A DNA stretch of 64,000 nt from Candidatus Brachybacter algidus (GTDB lineage Bacteria; Bacteroidota; Bacteroidia; Chitinophagales; Saprospiraceae). The DNA is taken from contig JADJSK010000012.1 of NCBI GenBank assembly GCA_016711705.1, positions 136,704 to 200,703 of the forward strand, read 5' to 3'. The position numbers were made by a program, and so were the translations under genes. Below, in pieces: positions 1-9,122 of this stretch (position 1 is its first letter; each line of letters begins with the position of its first letter). The notes beneath the pieces are model-generated. The model was not told where the DNA came from, made no database searches, and saw nothing but the letters and a program-made list of their open reading frames with translations.

Positions 1-949
1 TGGAGGTGATTAGTGGGCGCTTGTCGAAAACATGGTCGATGGCTCTAACTTCTGCTTTGTCACCTTCCATCGTGCCCGTAGCATGGCAGATGATGACGTC
101 GACTGAGCCAAGACCGGCGCTTTTCAACGCCATACGCATGGAGTTTTGCAATCCAATACCTTCTGAATCGACGGCGACAGGATGTTTCTGTGGTTCTGTC
201 GCAAAACCCGCACTCAGGATGCGGATCTTACTATGTTCATTTACTTTTTCAAGGACGGCGATGATTGCGGCTTCTCCGAGGATGAGGCCACTGGAAGTCT
301 TGTCGAGGTCGAGACTTCTGACAGGGTAATTGGTGTTTTCTGTAGCTTTTGAATATATTTTGAGAGCCTTCATCTGTGCCAGATTGTGCGGTGTCAATGG
401 CGTATCTACTGCACCTGCGATGACACGGTCAGCCATCCCGGAATTGATCCATGCTGCTGCATTAAGGATGGACTGTGAAGAAGTGCTACAGGTCATGCTG
501 TGTTCTACCTGAAATCCTTCTAATCCTAGAGTCTGAGCCACGAAGGATGCAATATTGCCCAGTGTAGTCATGGGTGAGGAATATGCCTGTACCTTTCCAT
601 TCTGCTGCAAGTATTCCACGCTTTGCTCCATGAGGCCCGATGCACCGCGTGAGGAACCAATAGATATCATTGATCTTAATCCGTCGGCAAGGGCAGCGTT
701 GTCTATATTTTTCAAGGCCAATAAAGTCAGCAAGGTGGAGCGGTCGGCGAATGACAGCGCCCTGAGGGGAGAGCCTAATACTTTGTGTATTTCTTCGTTG
801 GAATAAGGAAATGGAGAGGTGAGCAGTTGGTGAACCGGGTCGAATGAAAAGGCAGGAATGCCTGATGTATAATGTTCATATAGGGCAGAGAGCGTGTTAC
901 CAAGGGGGGTTTCGAAGTGGAGGGATTGTATGCCCAGATTTAATTTCAT
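1..949 (-). CDS. Beta-ketoacyl-ACP synthase-like protein, 3' end cut by window edge
   Basis: The frame is open from ATG 949 to base 1 (316 codons) and runs out of the window. It is a thiolase-fold condensing enzyme: the nucleophile Cys sits in TCSTSS (about residue 154) and the first catalytic His in HATGT (about residue 289), the order and spacing of FabF/FabB. The second His would lie beyond the edge. A second in-frame ATG at 958 is possible. A BioF-like gene lies just upstream on the same strand. In several Bacteroidota a KAS-like gene sits inside the biotin operon, so a role in making or handing over the pimeloyl chain is plausible, but general fatty-acid elongation cannot be excluded. 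Confidence 0.85.
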   Translation of the reverse strand, partial: MKLNLGIQSLHFETPLGNTLSALYEHYTSGIPAFSFDPVHQLLTSPFPYSNEEIHKVLGSPLRALSFADRSTLLTLLALKNIDNAALADGLRSMISIGSSRGASGLMEQSVEYLQQNGKVQAYSSPMTTLGNIASFVAQTLGLEGFQVEHSMTCSTSSQSILNAAAWINSGMADRVIAGAVDTPLTPHNLAQMKALKIYSKATENTNYPVRSLDLDKTSSGLILGEAAIIAVLEKVNEHSKIRILSAGFATEPQKHPVAVDSEGIGLQNSMRMALKSAGLGSVDVIICHATGTMEGDKAEVRAIDHVFDKRPLITS

Positions 950-1058
950 TGGTATCATTTAATTACTAGTCTTAATTAATTGAAATTCAGATATTGAAAT
1001 ATCCACCCTCTGAGCCTCCTCCAAAGTGGGACATCCATATGGTTTCATATTTCTCATT

Positions 1059-2168
1059 TCAGCTTACATTATTTAATGTTTTAAACAAAATATCGAATTC
1101 TTCCGAAGTGTTGTAGGCATGAAGGCTGATGCGGAGTCCAGCATGACCGGCAGGAACAGTTGGTGGGCGGATGGCTTTGACCTGGAGGCCTTTGAATAAA
1201 AGGTTTTTTTCAAGTCCAATGGTGGTTGGGGCATCTCCAATAGTAAGAAACTGCACGGGGCCTTGATTAGAAGTAATGGTCAAATTGCTATTGAAAGATG
1301 TAACTTGCGATAAATAATATTTGATGAGTTTGTCTAATTCCTCATTTGGTTTATGATTGTTGGAATGATAGTCAATGAGTTGAGAGATGGTGGCGGCATC
1401 ATTTATGGGGATGGCAGTGGTATAAATGAATGGTCTTGAAAAATTAATGAGATATTCCCGTATTAACTCTGTTGCTAACACCGCTGCACCTGCATATCCA
1501 AATGCCTTTCCAAAGGTAATAATGCGGATGAGATTTTGGAATTCATGTGCTTTCTCATACCCCACACCTTTATAATCTCTGCCCGAGACACCCACTGCAT
1601 GCGCTTCATCGAGCACCAAAGTAAAATCATACTTTGCATTCAAGACTAACAACTCATCTATGTCGATTACAGTACCAGTCATAGAATATAAAGACTCTAC
1701 AGCGACGATAATACGCCCTGATCCGGAATGTTTTTTCAATTTTTCTTCGAGGTCATTCAGGTCATTATGTCGGAAAGAGTGACGCTCTGCATGACTCAGA
1801 CGCATGCCGTCGTGCATAGAAGCGTGTATATATTCGTCATAAATAAATACGTCTCCACGATGCGCGATGCAGGACAATACACCGATATTGGCCTGATAAC
1901 CTGAACTGAATAGCAATGCTCCTTCGGCATTGAAATATTGGCTTAATAGCTTTTCTGTTGTCTCGTGTTGTGTATTATTTCCACTGATGAGTCTTGATCC
2001 GGTAGCGCCTTTGATAGTAAGGTGTGCAGCAATTTTTCCTACTTCCATTAGTCGGGCGTAGCCAAGGTAATCATTCGACTGAAGGTCGACTAATGATGGG
2101 TCTGACAGGCTCAGTGAGCGGTATAACGCTTTTTCTTTTTGTTGGTAAAGCCTATCTTGGTAGTTCAT
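1059..2168 (-). CDS. bioF: 8-amino-7-oxononanoate synthase-like PLP enzyme
   Basis: A 369-residue alpha-oxoamine synthase. BioF joins pimeloyl-ACP or pimeloyl-CoA to L-alanine with loss of CO2, the first ring-building step of biotin synthesis. Visible hallmarks are LDEAHAVGVSG (Asp and His holding PLP), the PLP-lysine in TFGKAFG (K221), and GATGSRLISGN near the N-terminus. Length is near the family norm of about 385. Other family members (KBL, SPT) differ in the pocket; the short length and the neighbouring ketoacyl synthase favour BioF. The gap to the synthase is 109 bases on the same strand, so co-transcription is likely. The other SPT-like paralogue in this window (14266-15540) is clearly a different subgroup. 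Confidence 0.8.
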   Translation of the reverse strand: MNYQDRLYQQKEKALYRSLSLSDPSLVDLQSNDYLGYARLMEVGKIAAHLTIKGATGSRLISGNNTQHETTEKLLSQYFNAEGALLFSSGYQANIGVLSCIAHRGDVFIYDEYIHASMHDGMRLSHAERHSFRHNDLNDLEEKLKKHSGSGRIIVAVESLYSMTGTVIDIDELLVLNAKYDFTLVLDEAHAVGVSGRDYKGVGYEKAHEFQNLIRIITFGKAFGYAGAAVLATELIREYLINFSRPFIYTTAIPINDAATISQLIDYHSNNHKPNEELDKLIKYYLSQVTSFNSNLTITSNQGPVQFLTIGDAPTTIGLEKNLLFKGLQVKAIRPPTVPAGHAGLRISLHAYNTSEEFDILFKTLNNVS

Positions 2169-2476
2169 GTTGGTTTAGTAAGAATATTAGGGCGAAGGTA
2201 AGACTTATTGGAATGAAAAATGAAGGACGAAAGATGAGAGCATGCGATTTGGATTTTGAGTGAATGCTATTTTGATATTTAGTGGTTCTCGAAAAGCCTC
2301 AAAGATAGAGCACGCAAAGGGGGCGAATAGGAGAATAGAAAGTAAGTTGGTACTAATACACAGAACTTGACTTCTAAATGCATAAAATTCGATCATCATT
2401 TCCGTTATGGCAAACTGATGCCCTCTCCATTGCTGCACTACCTAACTATTATACAGGTGAACTCTTAACTGGTGCA
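2169..2476. other. Intergenic gap without a convincing gene
   Basis: About 300 bases separate the bioF start from the ddl stop, both on the minus strand. A 77-codon minus-strand frame exists here but its composition is not protein-like and it matches no family I know. I see no clear hairpin. Confidence 0.5.
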
Positions 2477-3469
2477 CTACCTCAACTTCTCCGCCAAAGC
2501 CTCCGCCACGGCATAATCAAAAAACTGAGCTAGCGTCCAACCGTATGCTACGGCTTGTTGTGGAATGATGCTGGCTTCGGAAAGTCCGGGGACTGTATTG
2601 GCCTCAATGAGGTGGAAGGTCTCTCCGATGAGGATGTAATCCACGCGGACGAAACCCTTACAATCAAGGGCAGTATATATTTTAGAAGTGAGTTCCTGGG
2701 CTTGTTTGGTGAGTTCCGGGCTGATTTCGGCAGGAGTAACTTCCAGAGATGCCCCTTCATATTTAGCTTCAAAATCGAAAAATTCATTTTCGGGAATGAT
2801 CTCTGTGACTGGCAGCACGACGATTTCACCTTTGACACGCATGACGCCATTGCCAAATTCACGGCCATCCATGAATGCTTCCAAAAGGATATTGTCATCA
2901 AATTGAAAGGCATAATCTATTGCCGATGTAAGGTCCTCCGGTCTTTTTACTTTTCGGACACCGAAGCTTGAGCCATGAGCATTTGGTTTTACGAAAAGTG
3001 GCAATTGTAATTTTTCAATTATTTTAGTCAGGTCAATACCCTTTTCATACTCTTTTTTGTTTAAAAACACTTCTTTTGCGATGGGTACTCCACGATCTTT
3101 CAACACTTGTTTGGTCAGGTATTTACTCATCGTAAGTGCCGATACAAAGCCATCACAACATGTATAAGGGATGTCCAAAATATCGAAATAACCCTGAATT
3201 ACGCCATTTTCCATGGGTGCTCCGTGAATAGCACAAAATACGACGTCCGCTTTCCACGGTTCATCGTGCAGATTAAAGCTAAAGTCATTTTTATCAATTG
3301 CCGCACCAGTGATCAGATCTGTCCATTTTGCACCCAAAATGTCGATGATGCGTGCATCATATTTATCTTCCGGCAAATACTTTAATACGACGGAGGCGCT
3401 TTTCTCTGAAACTACGCGTTCTTCCGAATCTCCGCCGGATAAAATGGCAACTTTGATCTTATTTGACAT
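2477..3469 (-). CDS. ddl: D-alanine--D-alanine ligase
   Basis: An ATP-grasp enzyme that makes the D-Ala-D-Ala dipeptide for peptidoglycan in the cytoplasm. The 330-residue protein starting MSNKIKVAIL has the N-terminal ILSGGDSEE loop, the ATP-binding segment LFVKPNAHGSSFGV and the metal/substrate end VDYILIGE...EANTVPGLSEAS. An upstream in-frame start at 3583 would add 38 residues of repeat-derived sequence, so the internal ATG at 3469 is chosen. It is preceded on the minus strand by TACCTTTA, close to the Bacteroidota -7 box TAnnTTTG. The gene stands alone, with bioF downstream and the REP/transposase region upstream. Confidence 0.93.
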   Translation of the reverse strand: MSNKIKVAILSGGDSEERVVSEKSASVVLKYLPEDKYDARIIDILGAKWTDLITGAAIDKNDFSFNLHDEPWKADVVFCAIHGAPMENGVIQGYFDILDIPYTCCDGFVSALTMSKYLTKQVLKDRGVPIAKEVFLNKKEYEKGIDLTKIIEKLQLPLFVKPNAHGSSFGVRKVKRPEDLTSAIDYAFQFDDNILLEAFMDGREFGNGVMRVKGEIVVLPVTEIIPENEFFDFEAKYEGASLEVTPAEISPELTKQAQELTSKIYTALDCKGFVRVDYILIGETFHLIEANTVPGLSEASIIPQQAVAYGWTLAQFFDYAVAEALAEKLR

Positions 3470-3688
3470 ATAAAAAATGTTTAATGTGTAAAGGTAATAA
3501 TTAATGGTAAATGGTGAATTATAAATTGTGCGGGGGGTGATGGGAGGACCCGCCCATCGGGCGTACAATGGGTCATGACCCATTGGGGATCCCCCCTCAT
3601 ATTTGGATATGTGGAATAATGGGGTTATATTTATGGATTCAAACGCCGTTCAAACACCTGAAAATATGAACATGTGGATATGATTAAT

Positions 3689-3777
3689 CATCATTGGCCT
3701 TTCGACCAACGATGGGGGGTAACCATTTCATCATTGGCCTTTCGACCAATGCTGTAGGGGAAACGCTCTTTCAGAGC
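3689..3777. repeat. REP-like hairpins upstream of the Y1 transposase
   Basis: Two copies of a unit built on TTGGCCTTTCGACCAA (3689-3714 and 3729-3752) with closing CAT/ATG arms, followed by a second hairpin type GCTCTTTCAGAGC with a TTC loop (3765-3777). The same two hairpin types recur downstream of the transposase, which suggests they are its substrates. Confidence 0.7.
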
Positions 3778-3830
3778 TGTATGTTTCAGGTGTTTGGAGG
3801 TAATTTTAATCACTATTTAAATTTTAAATT

Positions 3831-4283
3831 ATGGGACAATCACTTGTAAAAAATTATGTACACATTGTATTTAGTACGAAATACAGGACACCGTGGATTC
3901 AGGAAGAATATGAAGACATTTTATTTTGTTATTTGGGAGCATTATGTAATGATCATGACTGCCAACCGATGAGAGTCGGTGGATATTTGGATCATGTTCA
4001 CATTTTATGTAAATTGTCTAGAAATATTGCTCTGGCAGAATTAGTTTCTAAGGTAAAATCTGTTTCATCCGGGTGGTACAAAAAACAACACGATGAACTG
4101 AAAGGATTTTATTGGCAAAATGGATACGGTGCATTTTCTGTCAATCCAACTTCAATTAATTCTGTGATCAAATACATAGAAAATCAAAGAATACACCATC
4201 AACACCAGGACTTTCAAAATGAATTCCGTGGATATATGAAAAAATATAAAATGGATTATGAAGAAAGATACGTGTGGGATTGA
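3831..4283 (+). CDS. Y1 tyrosine transposase, REP-associated (RAYT/IS200-like)
   Basis: A 150-residue HUH-type single-strand transposase. The metal-binding HUH pair is DHVHIL (H55 and H57) and the nucleophile is the Tyr in VIKYIENQ (Y115). Length fits IS200/IS605 TnpA and REP-associated tyrosine transposases. No TnpB gene is near. The gene lies alone between clusters of two kinds of short hairpin, the layout of a RAYT that mobilises or maintains REP elements rather than a full IS. The N-terminus (GQSLVKNYVHIVFSTKYR) is typical of Bacteroidota members. Family is certain; the RAYT rather than IS200 label is inferred from the flanking repeats. Confidence 0.88.
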   Translation: MGQSLVKNYVHIVFSTKYRTPWIQEEYEDILFCYLGALCNDHDCQPMRVGGYLDHVHILCKLSRNIALAELVSKVKSVSSGWYKKQHDELKGFYWQNGYGAFSVNPTSINSVIKYIENQRIHHQHQDFQNEFRGYMKKYKMDYEERYVWD

Positions 4284-4314
4284 TGGGAATCTATTAGTGT
4301 TGGTAATTTAGGAG

Positions 4315-4419
4315 CGTTGGCCTTTCGACCAACGTTATGGGGAAACGCCCTTTCAGGGCTAAACGTACCTAAAGCTCTGAAAGAGCGTCTCCCTCCAGGG
4401 TTGGTCGAAAGGCCAACCC
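4315..4419. repeat. BIME-like inverted pair of REP hairpins
   Basis: Hairpin type A (CGTTGGCCTTTCGACCAACG, 4315-4334) and type B (GCCCTTTCAGGGC, 4347-4359) are followed by the same two types in opposite orientation and order (4374-4386 and 4398-4419), forming one large imperfect inverted repeat. Three AACCCTAA-like units follow. This is the usual structure of a bacterial interspersed mosaic element beside a RAYT gene. Confidence 0.7.
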
Positions 4420-4485
4420 TAATCAACCCTAACTAACCCTAACACAAAATCAATTATTTCAAATAAAACCCCTAATTTCACAACT

Positions 4486-7400
4486 ATGAATGACCAATTT
4501 TCACATGATTCCATCGAACAATACATCACCAATATTTATGGAGATGGCGACATCGATTTTAATCAAAAAAATGCCGCATTAGATGCGCTCTACAAAAACC
4601 TCATGAGCTTCGTGACGGATGCGTTTAAGATCCCGTTCAATACTATTTTTTCTCAGGTGGCCTTTGTCTCCAGTCATTTGAAGTTGGAAGGACGGTTGGT
4701 GCAGGCATTTCATTTTTACAGGATTAATTTCTTGAGTCAAGGAAATGCAGGTATGGAAATGGATTCCGGAATCCAATTAAAAGTAAGGGTTGGAATCTTG
4801 AGTTTGCTTTGTGACAGCATTTTCAATGTGAAAAGTGAGGCGCTGACGGAAGAACAAATATTTGCTTTTAAACATACAAAAACCCCAAGACAACACACGG
4901 AATTCGTTCCATATATCAGCTTTTCGGTGTCATCATTGTCATTGGAACAAGGATTTTTCATGGGCCTCAACGAACATGATCCCGGCGAAGAAAAGAAGGT
5001 CATCATCGATCCCATGTATCAAGAGTCATTACTTGAGCATTTGAAGCAAGAAATGCCTTATTTCAATCTTCCATGCGATGTCGGATTGATCAATGTCAAG
5101 GTTATCAAAGGGGATTATGTGCCGGAAATGGTCATTCTGATTCCGGATTTTCTATTAGATGTGACGGCGGTGGCGGAGTGTTACAGCTATGACGGGTCGA
5201 ATGCGAAGTTGCATTTTTTGAAGAAATTCACACCAAAATCAACTTCAGAATCTTTATTCATTGGGCTTTGTGCCAATTATTTCCTGGATGAATTGGTCGT
5301 AAATCCAGAAGTTACTTTTAATGATATATTGCCAAATATCTTCAAGATAAGTCCTTTATATCTCGCTGCACGAAGCAATGACGAGGTCAAACAAATGGCT
5401 CAAAAGGCCGGCATTCATTTCATTAATCTACAACAATTTGTATTTCGGGCAAGAGAATTTGACAAATTAAAATTGTCCAAAACCTTGATAGAGCCAAGTT
5501 ATTGTAGTCCAAAATATGGATTTCAAGGTCGTCTTGACCTTTTCATTGATGATGATGAAAATAGAGCAATTATTGAATTAAAAAGTGGAAAAACTTTTCG
5601 TCCTAATTCATACGGATTGAACATCAGCCATTATATTCAAACGCTTTTGTACGATCTTCTGGTCAAAAAGGACTTTAAAACAGATAAGGAAACAAAGGCA
5701 TACATCCTGTATTCGGCATTGGCACAGGACAGCTTAAGATTCGCGCCACCACTGAGATCTGAGCAATTAGGTGCGCTATTGGTTCGCAATCAGGTCCTTT
5801 CCACAGAGTACCGAATCAGCCTCATAGATGCCAATGGTGAAGATCCGACAGGTGTTTTCGGTCTGGCAGATCATTTATCCAAAATGGGATTGAGCGGTTT
5901 TACATCGAGTGATCTGAACAGGCTAAATTTAACGCTTGAGACTTTGAGTCCTTTGCAATTAAAATATCTCAAAGCTTATTCCGGCTTCATCGCCCGGGAA
6001 TATTTTGGCAGTAAATCAGGATTTCTTAGAGATAGTCATACCAATGGGCAGGCTGCATTATGGCTTAATAATCCCACTTCTAAAATAGAAAACCACAATA
6101 TGTTGGGATTTCTGAAAGCTCAAGAGGTATCTATCACAGAGACAGAAACCATGGTGACACTCCAAAAGTCTGAGCGAACGGATATATTGGCAGATTTCCG
6201 TGTCGGGGATATCATCGTATTGTATGCGACGGACGAGGAAGGAAGCTTCTTGTGGGAGGGCCGACAAATATTTAAGGGCACATTGATCGCCAACAATGAA
6301 CAGACAGTGATCATGCGGCTAAGGGCTAAACAGAACAGAACAGATTTGTTTTATACTTCCGATTTTTGGAACATAGAAAAGGATGTCATAGATTCAGGAT
6401 TTGGCGGACAATTTAAAAGCATGATTTGTTGGGCAGCGGCTGATAGTTTCCGAAAAGATCTGTTGATGGGTGTCTTACCACCTCGCAGGCCGGAACGAGA
6501 GATCGAATTACTTGGATACGACATGGCTCCATACCACAGATCGCTGATCGAAAAGGCGCTTTCCTGTCAGGATTATTTTCTGCTTTGGGGTCCACCGGGC
6601 ACTGGAAAGACAAGTTTTATGATCAAAAACATGATTCATATTCTGACTTCAAATGTCGAGAAACCATTACTGGTGCTGGCGTACACGAATAGGGCGGTGG
6701 ATGAATTGTGTGAAGCAATCGAATCTCTGGGTGGTAGTCATAAGGATTCTTATATTAGGATAGGCTCGAGATTTGGGACGGATCCTGCTTATATGGATAA
6801 GTTGCTGGATGTATGTCTTGCCGATATTCACAATAGAAAAGACTTGTTGGATCTGCTTAAAAGCAAAAAGATCATTATCGGTACTGCGTCTTCTCTACTT
6901 GGAAAGTCGGAGTTGTTTCAACTTTTGTCCTTTGAATGGGCCTTGATCGATGAAGCTTCCCAGATCCTGGATCCGGCGATTCTGGAGATTCTAACAAGGG
7001 TAGATCGATTCATCATGATTGGTGATCATAAACAATTGCCCGCCGTGGTGACACAACATAAAAAATGGTCGGAAGTAACAGATGAGGAGATGAATGATGC
7101 CGGAATATATGATCTGTCACATTCACTTTTTGAGCGATTGTATCTGAGGGCAGTTGACCAGGGATGGGACTGGGCATATGGATTGTTACATCAACAGGGT
7201 AGGATGCATGAGGACATCATGGCTTTTCCTGCTAAGCATTTTTATCAGGGACAATTGACGACTTTATTACCAAAACAATTGGAGGTAGAATATTTGCTTG
7301 AGACAACAGATGGTGGCCAGTCGGGTCATATGTCGGCGCTTTCAACCAAACGGGTCTTGTATTTACCGGCGAGTCAGTCAAGTCTTGGATTTCATAAAAT

Positions 7401-7815
7401 GAATGATATAGAAGCAGAATTGATCAAAAATATCTTGCTGGATCTGTATGATTTATACACTAAATCGGGCAGAAATCTGGAGGCTGCATCTATCGGCATC
7501 ATCACTCCATTCAGGGCGCAAATTGTCAACATTTCAAACCTTTTGGACACACTTCCATTCAAGTTGGATATCACAGTGGATACAGTGGAAAGGTTTCAGG
7601 GAGGAGCGAAAGACATCATCATTCTCTCAATGGTGGTCTCGAGTCCGGGACAATTGCAAGCTATTGTTTCACAAAATAAGGAAGGTATCGACCGCAAGAT
7701 GAACGTGGCATTGACGCGGGCGAAGGAACGGTTGATCATGGTGGGAAATAAAGAAGTACTTTCGTCAGCTGCTTTTTATAAGGAGTTTATTGAGGAATAT
7801 GAGGAGAACGTTTAA
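4486..7815 (+). CDS. Dna2-like PD-(D/E)XK nuclease fused to SF1 helicase
   Basis: A 1109-residue protein that probably cuts and unwinds DNA ends or flaps. The middle holds a Cas4/RecB-like nuclease motif, GRLDLF (D351) then IIELKSGK (E364, K366) and a following QTLLYDLL helix. The C-terminal half is an SF1 Upf1/Dna2-type helicase: Walker A GPPGTGKT (702-709), motif II IDEASQ, motif III GDHKQLP, motif V VDTVERFQG and motif VI VALTRAKERL. The N-terminal 300 residues are of unknown function. I see no iron-sulphur cysteine cluster like that of Cas4. The gene is monocistronic, between the RAYT element and a small membrane protein. It could serve repair, replication or phage defence; context does not decide. 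Confidence 0.85.
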   Translation: MNDQFSHDSIEQYITNIYGDGDIDFNQKNAALDALYKNLMSFVTDAFKIPFNTIFSQVAFVSSHLKLEGRLVQAFHFYRINFLSQGNAGMEMDSGIQLKVRVGILSLLCDSIFNVKSEALTEEQIFAFKHTKTPRQHTEFVPYISFSVSSLSLEQGFFMGLNEHDPGEEKKVIIDPMYQESLLEHLKQEMPYFNLPCDVGLINVKVIKGDYVPEMVILIPDFLLDVTAVAECYSYDGSNAKLHFLKKFTPKSTSESLFIGLCANYFLDELVVNPEVTFNDILPNIFKISPLYLAARSNDEVKQMAQKAGIHFINLQQFVFRAREFDKLKLSKTLIEPSYCSPKYGFQGRLDLFIDDDENRAIIELKSGKTFRPNSYGLNISHYIQTLLYDLLVKKDFKTDKETKAYILYSALAQDSLRFAPPLRSEQLGALLVRNQVLSTEYRISLIDANGEDPTGVFGLADHLSKMGLSGFTSSDLNRLNLTLETLSPLQLKYLKAYSGFIAREYFGSKSGFLRDSHTNGQAALWLNNPTSKIENHNMLGFLKAQEVSITETETMVTLQKSERTDILADFRVGDIIVLYATDEEGSFLWEGRQIFKGTLIANNEQTVIMRLRAKQNRTDLFYTSDFWNIEKDVIDSGFGGQFKSMICWAAADSFRKDLLMGVLPPRRPEREIELLGYDMAPYHRSLIEKALSCQDYFLLWGPPGTGKTSFMIKNMIHILTSNVEKPLLVLAYTNRAVDELCEAIESLGGSHKDSYIRIGSRFGTDPAYMDKLLDVCLADIHNRKDLLDLLKSKKIIIGTASSLLGKSELFQLLSFEWALIDEASQILDPAILEILTRVDRFIMIGDHKQLPAVVTQHKKWSEVTDEEMNDAGIYDLSHSLFERLYLRAVDQGWDWAYGLLHQQGRMHEDIMAFPAKHFYQGQLTTLLPKQLEVEYLLETTDGGQSGHMSALSTKRVLYLPASQSSLGFHKMNDIEAELIKNILLDLYDLYTKSGRNLEAASIGIITPFRAQIVNISNLLDTLPFKLDITVDTVERFQGGAKDIIILSMVVSSPGQLQAIVSQNKEGIDRKMNVALTRAKERLIMVGNKEVLSSAAFYKEFIEEYEENV

Positions 7816-7965
7816 GGTTGAATGAAGGCCCATCGGTAATTAGTAATCGGCAATCGGTAATGCGCTCAAATTGGAATTTGTCTAATAATTTGAATAATTT
7901 TGTTAACTTCAATTAATTACGCTGAGAGTAACAATTAATAATTAAAAACTAACAATTAATTTACC

Positions 7966-8355
7966 ATGTTAAATAGACCATTTGTTATTTATTGGGCGAG
8001 AGTGTTCATGGCGGGAACTATAGGGGAATTAATAATTAGAATCTTTTACAAGGATCAAATTTATTCCACCTTGCATGCACTGGTGCTGTCGTTTGCCATC
8101 GTAGGAGTTGTCTATTTATTGAATAAAAAGCCATTTTCAAAGAACGAGTTTCAGAAAAATAATAGATTAATAAATCATCCAATTGCCAATTATTGGGCCC
8201 GGAATTTTCTGGTTTTTTCTATTGTAACTTTGTTGTTTGAGTATTTACTTAATCAACCAAAATTGCCGACTCTGGTTATGTTGGTCGTTTCCTTAATGTT
8301 GGCGATGATCCATTATTTTACATTGGATAGGAAAACAGAAGAGACGACGGGTTAG
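7966..8355 (+). CDS. Small four-helix membrane protein with internal duplication
   Basis: A 129-residue protein with four likely membrane helices. It consists of two similar halves: PFVIYWARVF followed by two hydrophobic stretches, then PIANYWARNF followed by two more. The shared P-x-x-x-YWAR-x-F box suggests an old tandem duplication. I know no function for it. The stop lies two bases from the convergent higA stop (8357), so the two genes may share a terminator. Confidence 0.65.
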   Translation: MLNRPFVIYWARVFMAGTIGELIIRIFYKDQIYSTLHALVLSFAIVGVVYLLNKKPFSKNEFQKNNRLINHPIANYWARNFLVFSIVTLLFEYLLNQPKLPTLVMLVVSLMLAMIHYFTLDRKTEETTG

Positions 8356-8356
8356 T

Positions 8357-8785
8357 TTAAACTCCAATCAATACATCTGTTGAAATATTCAGGTTTTTGT
8401 TCAATGACCGAATCATGTTCAATGTAAGACGTCGTTTTCCTGAAAGTACTTCCGAAACCCTGTTTTCTCCACCAAAATAAACTGCAACATCCTTTTGAGA
8501 AAGTGATAGTTGCTCCATTCTTTCTTTGATCGCTTCAATTGGATTGGGTTTAGGAATAGGGAAATGTTTTTTCTCGTATTCGTTTGCAAGAATTGAAACG
8601 GCTTCAAGGATATCCAATGACCTTTTCCTTACTTTTTTATCCTCGATAAGATTGGCGTCAATTAACAAATCAATTATTTTGTTTGCCTCCTTAAACTCAG
8701 ATTGATTCGTGATTGGTTTTATTTGTATTTTATTTATTTCAGCTAACTGCATTTCAAATGTTTTCAATGTTTTTAATTTTATCAT
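8357..8785 (-). CDS. higA: HigA-type antitoxin (HTH)
   Basis: A 142-residue protein with an N-terminal helical dimer/toxin-binding region (ANEYEKKHFPIP box) and a C-terminal XRE helix-turn-helix (LSQKDVAVYFGGENRVSEVLSGKRRLT cut in two motifs: QKDVAVYF and VSEVLSGKRRL). It should neutralise the HigB toxin and repress the operon. Its start overlaps the end of the toxin gene by 32 bases, the usual toxin-first order of hig modules. Confidence 0.85.
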   Translation of the reverse strand: MIKLKTLKTFEMQLAEINKIQIKPITNQSEFKEANKIIDLLIDANLIEDKKVRKRSLDILEAVSILANEYEKKHFPIPKPNPIEAIKERMEQLSLSQKDVAVYFGGENRVSEVLSGKRRLTLNMIRSLNKNLNISTDVLIGV

Positions 8786-9050
8786 AGGCCTTATGGTTTC
8801 CTATAAATCTAACAAAAGCAAATTTTCGTTCGTATTCAAATTTAACGATCAGTCTATATTTATTTCTACAAATGTTAAACACTATTCTCCCGTTTCCTAT
8901 CACATCTGCCGTATTAAAATAACTAATCACTTCATTAGAATTATTAAAATTAATCCCATCAACAACGTCATACCAAAATTCTAAACTCGGTCTTGAGTCG
9001 GGATGTTGTTCCCAAAAATCTCTTAAGGTGGATTTTGATAATATTCTCAT
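8754..9050 (-). CDS. higB: HigB-type mRNA interferase toxin
   Basis: A 98-residue RelE-superfamily toxin. The HigB signature is clear: MRILSKSTLRDFWEQHPDS at the N-terminus, VFNICRNKYRLIVKF in the middle and FVRFIGNHKAYDKI at the C-terminus, where the catalytic His/Tyr sit. It cleaves mRNA at the ribosome in characterised relatives. It is first in the operon, with the antitoxin overlapping its 3' end. An exact TAnnTTTG box lies 8 bases before the ATG, so the transcript may be nearly leaderless. Confidence 0.88.
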   Translation of the reverse strand: MRILSKSTLRDFWEQHPDSRPSLEFWYDVVDGINFNNSNEVISYFNTADVIGNGRIVFNICRNKYRLIVKFEYERKFAFVRFIGNHKAYDKIKNIENI

Positions 9051-9057
9051 AACAAAA

Positions 9058-9065
9058 CAAAGTTA
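9058..9065 (-). promoter_or_regulatory. -7 box TAACTTTG before higB
   Basis: On the minus strand TAACTTTG matches the Bacteroidota -7 consensus TAnnTTTG. It lies 7 bases from the higB ATG, so transcription would begin at or near the start codon. I could not find a well-spaced -33 TTTG. Confidence 0.4.
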
Positions 9066-9122
9066 AAACAAATTCCCATATCGGGAAGAAAATTTTCGTT
9101 TAGCACCAGAATTGTTCATTAA

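Noticed and set aside
2205..2438. 77-codon minus-strand frame between bioF and ddl
   Set aside because: No ribosome site, no family, unusual composition.
3470..3583. Upstream extension of the ddl frame
   Set aside because: The added 38 residues are encoded by repeat-like sequence, and the family begins at the internal ATG.
4405..4444. Telomere-like AACCCTAA repeats
   Set aside because: Only three imperfect units beside a REP element; not evidence of a telomere or linear end.
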